This document shows, in pieces, positions 1 through 7,626 of a stretch of DNA of 10,895 bases. Made by a program: the position numbers and the translations under genes. The notes under the pieces were generated by a model. It had not been told where the DNA came from. It searched no databases and saw only the letters and a program-made list of their open reading frames with translations. Source of the DNA: Cochliopodium minus (taxonomy: Eukaryota; Discosea; Himatismenida; Cochliopodiidae); NCBI GenBank assembly GCA_024220525.1, contig JAMYWO010000128.1, forward strand, positions 112,844 to 123,738, given 5' to 3'. Position 1 is the stretch's first letter. Each line of letters opens with the position of its first letter.

Positions 1-354
1 AATAAATCAAAAAAATAATCTCTCTCTTCAAAATCTTCTTTTCAATGCTACAAGGAAAGATGTCAAATATAGAAGAGCATTGGTAATCATTTTTGGATCT
101 CCAATTTGGAGTCTACCAAATGTTGATTCAATTATCTGGAATATTTTATATTTTTTTGTTTGATTATGTTTAATTTTTTAAATAAAGATATCCCAGTATG
201 TAGGTGTTTTATCAAAAAAAATACTTTCTTGACTATCTGAATCTTGAAACAAGTTCACCAGGTAATTATTTGAGTTAAAGGAAGATATTAAAGATGAACC
301 AGAATCGTTGTATTAATGGAAATTATAAAAAATTGATTATTCAACAAATAAGCT
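1..354. other. Unresolved gene edge at left end of window
   Basis: Two competing signals lie here. On the plus strand a frame is open from base 2 to a TGA at 161–163 (53 codons, entering from outside the window); it contains a possible donor TTG|GTAATC near base 92, the same hexamer as the donor at 3770. On the minus strand one frame from about 325 down to a TGA at 28–30 is interrupted by only one stop, and its last part (28–135, 35 residues) follows a CAG acceptor at 136–138. In DNA this AT-rich such openness suggests coding sequence on one strand. No ATG exists on the minus strand between 136 and 354, which argues against a complete minus-strand gene below MZT1. I cannot decide the strand and recognise no family. 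Confidence 0.3.
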
Positions 355-585
355 TTAATTTTCTTTTTGAAGTTCATTCCAAACTATAGATAATGCCTCT
401 GGATTGATTCCTTTTTCACATAATTGAACAATTGTAGACAATGATTCATTTTTAATTTCAACACCTAATATCTTGAACATTTCATTTATTACTGAAATAG
501 AAATATAAGTTTCTTAGGATAAAATCTTGAATAATTATTTACATTTCAAAGAATTTGGATCCTCTGATATTAAATTTTTATCCAT
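355..585 (-). CDS. MZT1: MOZART1 / mitotic-spindle organizing protein 1 (MZT1), 59 aa, two exons
   Basis: MZT1 is a microprotein that binds the N-terminal regions of gamma-tubulin complex proteins and is needed to recruit the gamma-tubulin ring complex to microtubule-organising centres. Minus-strand exons are 585–543 and 491–355, with a 51-bp intron (542–492) starting GTAAAT and ending TTTCAG. Exon 1 leaves one base (T) and exon 2 supplies TA, so phase agrees. The product runs from MDKNLISEDP to NELQKEN. The region EMFKILGVEIKNESLSTI followed by QLCEKGINPEALSIVWNEL matches the family core; the CE-x-GINPEAL-S-V-x-EL signature is near-diagnostic. At 59 residues it is a little shorter than the human protein and lacks its Ala-rich N-terminus and C-terminal tail. 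An A run sits directly before the ATG. It is transcribed divergently from the Prp40 gene. Identity rests on the motif; the short first exon is inferred from phase. Confidence 0.87.
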
Positions 586-866
586 TTTTTTTTATTTTTC
601 AAAAAAATTATTTTGAATCAAGAAATTAATTTTGAATATTTCAGGCTGCAAAAATAATAAGACATCGTGTCATCGCCTCTTGTGCTAAAGCAGTAGCCCA
701 TCAACTACTGATGCAAAAACTACTGAACCATGATAGGATAGTAGAGATTACTATCCTTGACTCAAAAAAAAAAAAAAAAAACAATATCTATTTCAAATCT
801 CATCTAATATTTGAATTCAAAAAATTAATTAAACTTTATTAAAAAAAAAAAAAATTGCCTTCAAAA
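586..866. promoter_or_regulatory. Divergent intergenic region between MZT1 and Prp40 genes
   Basis: These 281 bp separate two genes transcribed away from each other, so both promoters should lie here. The flanks are A/T homopolymer-rich, including A14 at 841–854 just before the Prp40 start and an A run before the MZT1 start on the other strand. The centre (644–763) is markedly less AT-rich and is annotated separately. I see no convincing TATA element, because almost any stretch here would match one. Confidence 0.5.
644..781 (+). ncRNA. GC-elevated, hairpin-rich island ending in A18 (candidate ncRNA or retrocopy)
   Basis: By hand count 49 of 120 bases (41%) in 644–763 are G or C, far above the flanks. 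It contains a 9-bp perfect stem with a 5-base loop (735–743 pairing with 749–757), a 6-bp stem with an 8-base loop (691–696 with 705–710), a 4-bp stem (661–664 with 668–671), and the direct repeat AACTACTGA. It ends in 18 consecutive A (764–781). A structured block followed by an A tail could be a SINE-like retrocopy or a processed small RNA. Alternatively it is coding: the plus frame from 636 is open for 67 codons and begins after a TTTCAG that could be an acceptor. I found no match to U1–U6, tRNA A/B boxes or snoRNA C/D boxes. Strand and class are therefore tentative. Confidence 0.3.
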
Positions 867-3107
867 ATGAATAATGAAAATGATCCAGAAAACATTGCAG
901 ATAATTGGGAAGAGTATACAACCCAAGATGGAAGAAAATATTATCACAATAAAATTACAAAAGCAACAACATGGAATGAACCAAGCTGTATTGTTTTGCT
1001 CAAAAAACAAAGCGAAAATCAGCCAAGAGAATGCAATTGGAAAGAATTTACAACACCAGATGGGAAAAAATATTATCACAATAAAATAACAAAAGTAACA
1101 CAATGGGGAATGCCAACTGAATATAAATTGTTTATGGAATTTGGAAACAAAAATGAAACAAAAAAAGAAGTAGGATCAAATGAAATAAAAATGGAAGAAT
1201 CAAAAGAAGAAAAAGCCACAGAAATTAGAGAAATCCAACATTTCCAACTTTCGTCTGATAATGAAGAAAATTTTAAAAGACTCTTAAAAGCAGCAGGGAT
1301 AACACACACCATGAATTGGACAGACACAAAATCCATCATTTCCACCCATCATGTTTTCAAGGCACTTCCTCTCCAAAAAAAATTAGCCTTCTTCAATGCT
1401 CACAAAGAAGAACAAAGAAAACTCGAAAAAGAACAAACCAACACCCAGTTTGAAAAATCAAAATCCTCTCTACTGGAGTTTTTAAAATCATCCGTCGACG
1501 CTAAAAGTAAATGGAAAGATTTTAAAGATAGAATTCTCAATGATGAAAAATTTTCCCATTTGGATGAAGAAGATTCCCATTCTCTCTTCAATGATCATAT
1601 TACTGAATTACAAAATCAAATCTGGGTAAAAAAAAAAACTTTTTAAATTATAAAGTTATATAACCAATCAAATAACATACAATTAACCACATATTTTTTA
1701 ACAATAACAACGAAAACAAATATAACATACAATTCATTTGGTGTTGAATCCCATTAAAATGCATATCTATATTTTATACCTTAAAATAATTCCAATTTTA
1801 TAAAGGAAAAAGAAGATAAAGAAGAGAGTGAAGACATTGAAGTATTGTTAAAATTTTATGAGGGAAACATCAAAGCAAATAACACATGGAATCAATCAAA
1901 TCAAATAATGGAGAAATATTTGAGTGGGACAGGAGGTAATGAAGAAGAACAAGAATTTATAAACAAATTGAAAAAAACTTTGAAAAGAGTTTCTCCTTAT
2001 ATTAAATTGACTACTTTTAAAAATCACATTGAAAAAATGGAAGAAGAAATAAGAGAAGGAAAAAACAAAGAAGAAAAAGAATTGAGACAAAAATCAAGAT
2101 TACTCAGAGAAAAGTTTAGAGAACATTTATTAGAATGTCAATCTAAAGAACACATCTTTGCCATGACTTCTTTTTCTCAATATCTTTCTCTCAATCTTTT
2201 ACCTTCTTCTCTCAAAGATAAATTTCTTCTTCAACAAGATTACAAAGGTACTTCTCTTCGTGATCTTTACTATGATTTTGTTGAAGATAAACTTGAACGT
2301 GAATACAAAGAACAAAAAGAAAAAATACTCAAACTTTTAAAAGAAATGAAAGTTTCTGGTTTGTTTCATTTTTTTTTTCATATTTATTCTTTATTTGAAT
2401 TTATTTTAATTTATTTAATTTTATTTTTGGTTTAATTTATTTATTTTTAATATTTATTTTATTTATTTATTTATCAAATTTATCAAATTTATCAAATTTA
2501 TCAAATTTATTTATTTTATTTTATTCTAATAGTGGAACACGACAGTAATATTGAAGTACTTGCACAAAAGTTTAGCCCAACATTAAAACTAAGAGAGAAA
2601 TACACGATACACATACTAGAAGAATTAAAGGCAGAAGCACAGTCTCTTCACAATGAAAAAATGGAAAAATTAGAAAATTCCGCCAAAAGAATCTACGAAC
2701 TCTTTCTCTATGATTACTTTGACAGAATCTCTCCTCAAACTACTTGGGAACAAGTTCTCAAATGGATTTCTAGTAGAAGTGCATACCAAACACTTTCTTC
2801 TCACCATGCAGAGTCCATGGCTCAAGACAAATGGATCCTCTTTCATCGAAAATTTCTTGACGGAGAATTTAAGAAAGACTATCCTTCCTCCTCCTCTTCT
2901 TCTTCTTCTTCTTCTTCTTCTTCAGATCATAAAAGAAATCATTCTCCTACTTCTCCTTCTCATTCCCCTAACAGACCTTCTCATGAAAACAACAATTCCT
3001 CTTCAAAAAGAAAAAATACTGAAAAAGATGACAAAAATAATCACAAAAAGCTTAGAGAAAGTAAGGAAAAAGTTGATGAAGAGGAAGGAGAAATATCTGA
3101 TTTTTAA
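867..3107 (+). CDS. PRPF40: Pre-mRNA-processing factor 40 homologue (WW–WW–FF protein), 628 aa, three exons
   Basis: Prp40 is a U1 snRNP-associated factor that links 5' splice-site recognition to branch-site proteins and the RNA polymerase II tail. Exons are 867–1625, 1806–2358 and 2533–3107; introns are 1626–1805 (GTAAAA…TAAAG, phase 0) and 2359–2532 (GTTTGT…TAATAG, phase 1). The sum is 1887 nt, exactly 629 codons. Two WW domains are clear: residues 14–39 (W14, YY25–26, W36, P39) and 58–83 (W58, YY69–70, W80, P83). FF-like helical repeats follow, the clearest being the one with SKWKDFKDRI…FSHLDEED…LF late in exon 1 and one with TTWEQVLKWI…LF in exon 3. The tail has a poly-Ser run (about 2884–2925), Ser/Lys-rich sequence and an acidic end GEISDF. 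The first ATG after the A14 tract is taken as start. A phase-0 donor at 2352 would not fit the downstream frame, hence the choice of 2359. Confidence 0.93.
1626..1805 (+). other. Prp40 intron 1 with a 13-bp direct repeat
   Basis: 180-bp phase-0 intron. ATAACATACAATT occurs twice, at 1672–1684 and 1722–1734, starting exactly 50 bp apart. Unlike most of the other long introns here it carries no microsatellite. The acceptor is a plain TAAAG. Confidence 0.7.
2470..2505 (+). repeat. 9-bp tandem repeat TTTATCAAA (x4) in Prp40 intron 2
   Basis: Four perfect copies of TTTATCAAA, embedded in a TTTAT-rich stretch (about 2400–2525) that forms most of Prp40 intron 2. The reverse complement of the same unit makes the array at the right end of the window; relative to transcription both arrays read TTTATCAAA. 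Confidence 0.93.
2884..2925 (+). repeat. TCC/TCT trinucleotide repeat encoding poly-Ser
   Basis: A run of TCC and then TCT codons inside Prp40 exon 3 encodes 13 consecutive serines after the last FF-like region. It is pure in its later half, so its length is likely to vary between strains. Confidence 0.85.
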
Positions 3108-3184
3108 ATTATTGATTTGATTTTAATTAAAAAATTTAATAAAAATTTATATTTCTTTTATTTGTCTGAAATGAAAAAAAAAAA
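3108..3184 (+). promoter_or_regulatory. 77-bp gap between Prp40 and lipase genes, with tiny uORF
   Basis: This gap must hold the Prp40 3' end and the promoter and leader of the lipase gene. It is AT-rich with AATAAA-like sequence (AATAAAAAT near 3138). An upstream ATG at 3171 reads ATG AAA AAA AAA AAA TGA, and its TGA (3186–3188) overlaps the lipase ATG (3185–3187) as ATGA. Confidence 0.55.
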
Positions 3185-5463
3185 ATGAATAACAAAAATA
3201 AAGCAACAATAAATGGGATCTTCTCACAATGGAGAGGACATGCATTAGTCAGATTATTGTTTTTTTATCATTTCTTGCCAATTTTGGTACTGGTTGTTTT
3301 GATGTAAGAAGAAAATGAAATAGAAATAAGAGAAAATAAAACAAATTTATTAGGTCAATTAAAACAAGTTTGGAGTTCGCATTCAATATTGCAACCACAG
3401 ATGACAAAAGGATATCTAAAGTTTTTTTTTTTATTTTCATCTCTTCAGGATTGGTATTCTCCACATCAGTAAGAATTTTTCAATTTTTCATCAATTTTAA
3501 AGCCTAAAAATCTTTATTCTTCCCAAATAAAAGGTATTTTTTGATCTTTTATTTGATCTTTTAGCAATTGAACCCTTTCAACATCCCCAATTAAGAAAAA
3601 GAATAAAGCAACTCTATTATCCTGAAAATGTGAAATCAAATTGGAATTATTACAGTGATATTATCGTTTCTTTATTACCCACCATTGTTGTTGTCACCAT
3701 TTTCTCTATTTCTTTTTATTATTATCATAAACTAGATTGTAAACTTTGTCTCCTTTCAGAAATAGAATGGTAATCAAAAAATAAATCCCAATAATTTTTT
3801 TTGAATATATTTATTTTGAACTTTATTTAAATTAAAAGGTGCAGATTATCATTTGTTGTGAATGTGACAGGAGTTATGATGTTTGGACAGTATTGCTTTT
3901 TTTTGTTGGCTTTTTTTACCCAAAATAGTGATGAGCTTTATAAAATAGAAAATAAATCAGATTTTAAAGATACAAAAGAAGTTAAAGAAGGAGGAGAAAG
4001 AGGGGGAGAGGGAATGACATTATTGGGAAGGATATCAATATTGAGAGAAGCAGCATTAAGTGACGAAGATAATTGGGAATATTTAATGAGAACTACAAAG
4101 TATGGTGCCAACATGTTAAACTTTCTCATTCTTCCTCTTTTTCTACATTATTCTTCTTTTGGTTTTGCTGAAGCGTATCTCCTTTTTTTTCTTTCTTTTT
4201 TTATTATTTATTAATTTATTATTTTATTATTATTTTTATTTTTTATTATTTTTATTTTTTATTATTTTATTATTATTTTTATTTTTATTTTTTTAATTTT
4301 ATTATTATTTTTTACATTTTTTATTATTTTATTTTATTTTATTTTATTTTATTTTTTAAAAAAAAAGGTTTGGGAATTGGTTGTTGATTTGTGCAACAGA
4401 AAGTTTGTTTTATGCGATGTTGTGGTATTTGTTGCAATACTATGTATTTGTGATAAACATGGGAAAGAAATGGGTGACAGAAGCAAGTGTGATACACTTT
4501 GTAGTGATAGGGATATTGTCTGCTATTGTATTTGCTTTTTTACATTTGAGAAATTGGATTGTTTTTTGTTTGATTTGCAATTCTACTTTTTTCATTTTCA
4601 AAGTTTTTCAAAAAATTTATAAAAGATTTCTTAGATTTCGTTTTAAAAAAAAACATACTCGTAGTAAATCTGCCATTGCAAAAAGAAAATTCAGAAATTA
4701 TTTAAATGTCACTTTTACTTTCCTCTCTTTCGTTGCCATTTTCATCATTGTTCTTGGTATCCTTCCTCTTCCTTTAATAATAAAAATAAAAATTTATTAT
4801 TTTATTATTTTATTTTTTATTATTTATTATTTATTATTTATTATTTATTATTTATTATTTATTATTTATTATTTATTATTTAATATTTATTTTTTCTTTT
4901 TTCTTTTGTTTTTTTATTTTTTATTTTTTATTCATAATTATATTATTTTATCTTAATTTATTCATAATTATTTTATTTATTTTTTTTTATTTTATTCATA
5001 ATTATTATTTCATTTTATTTATTTTATTTTATTCATGATTCTTATTTTATTTTATTTATTTTATTTGATTAAAAGTTGTTGAAATATTTTTTTTTTTGTT
5101 TTTATTTTATTAAAGATTAATTTTTATTTTAAAAAAAATAGGAGTGACACAACCATATTGGTATGGAAATATAGGAAATTTGGGAAATCCTTATTCTGTT
5201 TCTTCCTATCAACCTTCCTCCCCTCTTTTCGGTGATGGAACCCCTTTCAATCCAGACATCCATCTTGAGAACAACATCAATAAAAACAAAAATTTCAATA
5301 ATAACAATCTTAATAATGATAATAATAATGTTGATAATATCAATAACAATCTTAATAAAAATAATAATAATCTTAATAAAAATAATAATAATGTTGATAA
5401 TATTAACAACAATCTTAATAATGATAATATTAATAACAATCTTGATAAAAATGATAATAATAT

Positions 5464-5500
<37 letters not shown>

Positions 5501-7030
5501 AATAATGATAATAATAATGATAATAATAATAAAAATAATAATAATAATAATGATAATGATAATAATAATAACAATAATAATAATAATAATGATAATGATA
5601 ATAATAATAACAATAATAATAATAATAATGATAATGATAATAAAAATAAAGATGAAAGAGATACAAAAGAAGAAATAAGAGAATTTAGTATTAAATGGTC
5701 AACATATGGAAAAGAAATAAGCAGAACAGATATCAAATTCAAAATTAAAAATGAAAATAACACTTTTAATTACACTTCAACTAAAGATGATAATCCCATT
5801 TGCAAATTGGGTCCTTATGGAATAAGTTTGTCCCTTTTCTTTAATATTATAAAAAGAAAATTTAAAATAAAAAAATAAAAAATAAAAAATGAAAAATATA
5901 TCAAATTTAATTATAAATATAAAATAAATATAAATGTAAATAAATTTTAAATAAAAAATTATCAAATAAATATTAAATAAATACAAAATATAAAATAAAT
6001 AATTACAAAATATAAAATAAATAAATACAAAATATAAAATAAATAATTACAAAATAAATAAATATCAGTACAATGTAAATAGAAAAATTAAATAAAAGAA
6101 AACTTATGAATAAAAATGTAAAAAATTAGGTATGATAGATTATGCGTTGATGTCACAACTAGCATATTTTAAACCAAATTCAAAAGACTTTAAAACAATA
6201 CACAAAGCATTTTTTAGTGAATACACAGTTAGAAAAGTGGAAGGGAGGGCTTTCTTTTTTGAACTTTATTCTAAATCTAAAAATCTTGTTATCATAAGTA
6301 TCAGAGGAACTAATTATTTTGAATTAATGGGTATTTTTCTATTAAATTTAATTTTATTTTTAATTTTAATTTTATTTTTAATTTTATTTTTAATTTTAAT
6401 TTTAATTTTATTTTTATTTTATTTTTATTTCTAAATTATTTTTAAATTTAATTTCCAAAAGATTGGATACAGTGTATAGATATTTATTTGGAAAGTTTTG
6501 GGTTTCAAATCTTTTCAAATTTTATACCAGGACTATCATTTTGGTCAAAACCAATAATAACAGACATAATAAATTATCTTTCTTTGTTGGAAGAGATGCT
6601 TCCATTTGAAAAAAATGAAAGATATTTTTATTTATCAATTTCTGATTATGTTCAAAAATTAAAGGACAGTGGCAAAAAAGTAGCAGTGGTAGGTCATTCT
6701 CTGGGAGGAGGTTTAAGCTGCATTGTTGGTAGTAGGTGTAAAGTCCCTGCAGTTTCGATATCGGGACCAGGATGTGCCTACATTAGAAAAAAAGTGGGAA
6801 TAGAGAAAGATGAAGATATCAGCAACAATGTCATTTCTTTCATTCCTTCCCATGATTTCGTTCCAATGGTGGATTCTCATTTTAATCTTGCTTATTCTTT
6901 TCCTTGTTCCTCCAAAAGGCCAGATCTCTGTCACATGCCCACTCAATTTTTTTGTCATCTTGTATCCAAATGTGATCATCCTCACTTTGATTTTCAAGAT
7001 TGTTCATTCAAGTCATTGCCCTTCTACTAG
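3185..7030 (+). CDS. Multi-pass membrane protein with C-terminal class 3 (DAG-lipase-like) lipase domain, 882 aa, eight exons
   Basis: Exons: 3185–3303, 3354–3468, 3534–3769, 3839–4174, 4368–4756, 5142–5825, 6130–6330, 6462–7030. All introns are GT–AG, every junction keeps phase, and the total is 2649 nt (883 codons). The N-terminal 400 residues hold about eight or nine hydrophobic segments (roughly 20–40, 62–88, 121–143, 160–184, 248–270, 278–300, 307–328, 331–349, 381–399). Residues about 440–568 are an Asn/Asp-rich insertion. The lipase fold follows: DYALMSQLAYF, IISIRGT (oxyanion-loop region), DWIQCIDIYLES, and the nucleophile elbow GHSLGGG with Ser773. Asp825 (HDFVP) and His859 (FCHL) are the likely other triad members. 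Class 3 lipases hydrolyse acylglycerol ester bonds, and a multi-TM N-terminus before this domain resembles diacylglycerol lipases, so membrane lipid hydrolysis is inferred. If intron 6 were retained, translation would end at 5878 without the lipase domain; two separate genes are possible but less likely. Confidence 0.85.
4175..4367 (+). repeat. Lipase intron 4: TTTTATTATTT-type low complexity
   Basis: 193-bp intron (donor GTATCT, acceptor A-run then AG). From about 4190 to 4357 it is an almost pure T/A run on the sense strand with degenerate TTATTATTTT and then ATTTT units. No coding signal. Confidence 0.8.
4757..5141 (+). repeat. Lipase intron 5 with a 7-bp TTATTTA microsatellite
   Basis: 385-bp intron, the longest complete one in the window (donor GTATCC, acceptor AAATAG). 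From about 4815 to 4882 it is an array of the 7-mer ATTATTT; after that it continues as degenerate TTCATAATTATTTTATTT repeats to about 5065. The same 7-mer on the plus strand fills an intron of the FGE gene (about 10300–10400). Confidence 0.85.
5267..5650 (+). repeat. AAT/GAT codon repeat encoding Asn/Asp-rich insertion
   Basis: About 128 codons, mainly AAT with GAT, AAC, AAA and CTT, lie within lipase exon 6 between the last transmembrane segment and the lipase fold. A 39-bp unit (GAT AAT GAT then ten Asn codons including one AAC) is perfectly duplicated in tandem at about 5548–5625, which indicates recent slippage or unequal exchange. An earlier part repeats a unit coding roughly LNKNNNN. 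The reverse-strand Leu-rich and Tyr-rich frames here are by-products of the repeat. Confidence 0.9.
5826..6129 (+). repeat. Lipase intron 6: A-rich AAATAAATA(C)AAAATAT repeats
   Basis: 304-bp phase-1 intron (donor GTTTGT, acceptor AAATTAG). The sense strand is A-rich, with repeated ATTACAAAATATAAAATAAATAA-like units between about 5970 and 6070. Splicing joins ATA A to GT ATG, giving G-I-S-M-I-D-Y, which restores the continuous family motif before DYALMSQLAYF. Confidence 0.75.
6331..6461 (+). repeat. Lipase intron 7: TTTTAATTTTATT repeats
   Basis: 131-bp phase-1 intron (donor GTATTT, acceptor CCAAAAG) made of alternating ATTTTAATTTT and ATTTTATTTTT units. Removal joins ELMG to the DWIQ motif as ELM-D-WIQ. 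Confidence 0.8.
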
Positions 7031-7120
7031 AATTTAGTTTATTTTAATGATTAAACAAAATTTCTTTATTATTATTATTAAAAATAATAAAAAAAAATTG
7101 TTTAATTTTGATTGTTTGTC
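7031..7120 (+). promoter_or_regulatory. Short gap between lipase and small membrane-protein gene
   Basis: A 90-bp AT-rich spacer after the lipase TAG. It has a small inverted repeat, TTATTATTATTA followed by AAAATAATAA (about 7066–7090), that could act as a 3'-end hairpin, then an A9 run. No gene is visible; it must hold the lipase 3' end and the next promoter. Confidence 0.4.
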
Positions 7121-7488
7121 ATGTGGGGATACTTTAAATCCTTTATAAAAAGATTTTTACAATTCCAAACATTGCCATGGACATCTTATTTTGTTGAAAA
7201 TGCTCTCTATATATGTTATATTTTGGCCATTTTGATAATACCTTTTTCATTGTAAGTAATTTTTAAAAACTTGATTGGCAATATTTTAACATTCAAAATA
7301 TTTTTAGTTTATTAATGGTTATAAATAGCAGCGAGAAGGATACCATTTACAAAAAATTAATTTTTTCTGCATTAGGGTCTATTTTCTGGTTTGGTATGTT
7401 CTTTATTGCCACTTGCATATTATCTCTGATTACTATTTCACCTATTGGGCTCCTGATAGATATATCTTCATATTTTTTAAAGCAATGA
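7121..7488 (+). CDS. Unrecognised small membrane protein, 103 aa, two exons
   Basis: Exons 7121–7251 and 7308–7488 flank a 56-bp intron with a strong donor (GTAAGTAA) and a T-rich TTTTTAG acceptor. Exon 1 leaves TT and exon 2 supplies T, giving Phe44, and the total is 312 nt (104 codons). The protein begins MWGYFKSFIKRFLQFQ, a basic aromatic amphipathic stretch, followed by a hydrophobic segment at about 25–49 and a second at about 61–94, separated by NSSEKDTIYKK. It ends YFLKQ. Two close transmembrane spans (possibly three) with a charged hairpin suggest a small ER- or organelle-membrane subunit, but I recognise no family. Support comes from the textbook splice sites, phase agreement and membrane-like composition rather than homology. 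It lies on the same strand as, and between, the lipase and TPR genes. Confidence 0.7.
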
Positions 7489-7626
7489 TATTTGTATCAT
7501 ATAATGATGTAGAAATAAACATATTTTTCAATTGTAAGTGTATAATTATAAATCTATCACGTGGATGACATTTATATCTATAATCTTTCCCTTTTTATCT
7601 TTGAGAAATAAAAAAAAAAAATTCGA
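7489..7626 (+). promoter_or_regulatory. Spacer before the TPR gene, with a CACGTG palindrome
   Basis: 138 bp containing the 3' end of the small membrane-protein gene and the promoter of the TPR gene. CACGTG (E-box/G-box palindrome) lies at 7558–7563, 64 bp before the TPR ATG, in a context otherwise almost free of G and C. A GTAAGTG donor-like sequence at about 7534 has no clear exon partner. An A12 tract ends 5 bp before the ATG. Confidence 0.4.

Noticed and set aside
644-781. Possible U2 snRNA or tRNA in the GC-elevated island
   Set aside because: An ATCGCCTCTTG string loosely recalls the U2 5' end, but the branch-recognition region and downstream stems do not match, and no tRNA cloverleaf or A/B boxes can be formed.
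861-1103. 80-residue minus-strand Phe/Ile/Cys-rich frame opposite the WW domains
   Set aside because: Shadow of the plus-strand WW coding sequence, which is unmistakable.
3249-3464. 71-residue minus-strand frame over lipase exons 1–2
   Set aside because: The plus-strand exons join in phase and continue into a consistent multi-pass protein; this frame has no partner exons.
4377-4622. Cys-rich 81-residue plus-strand frame overlapping lipase exon 5
   Set aside because: Out-of-frame reading of the exon; the other frame gives membrane helices joined in phase to both neighbours.
5209-5763. 184-residue Leu-rich minus-strand frame and overlapping Ile-rich and Tyr-rich frames
   Set aside because: They are the other readings of the AAT/GAT codon repeat in lipase exon 6; no start context and no non-repetitive conserved sequence.
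5777-5986. Minus-strand Tyr/Ile/Phe-rich frame
   Set aside because: Lies mostly over the A-rich lipase intron 6; composition is that of simple sequence.
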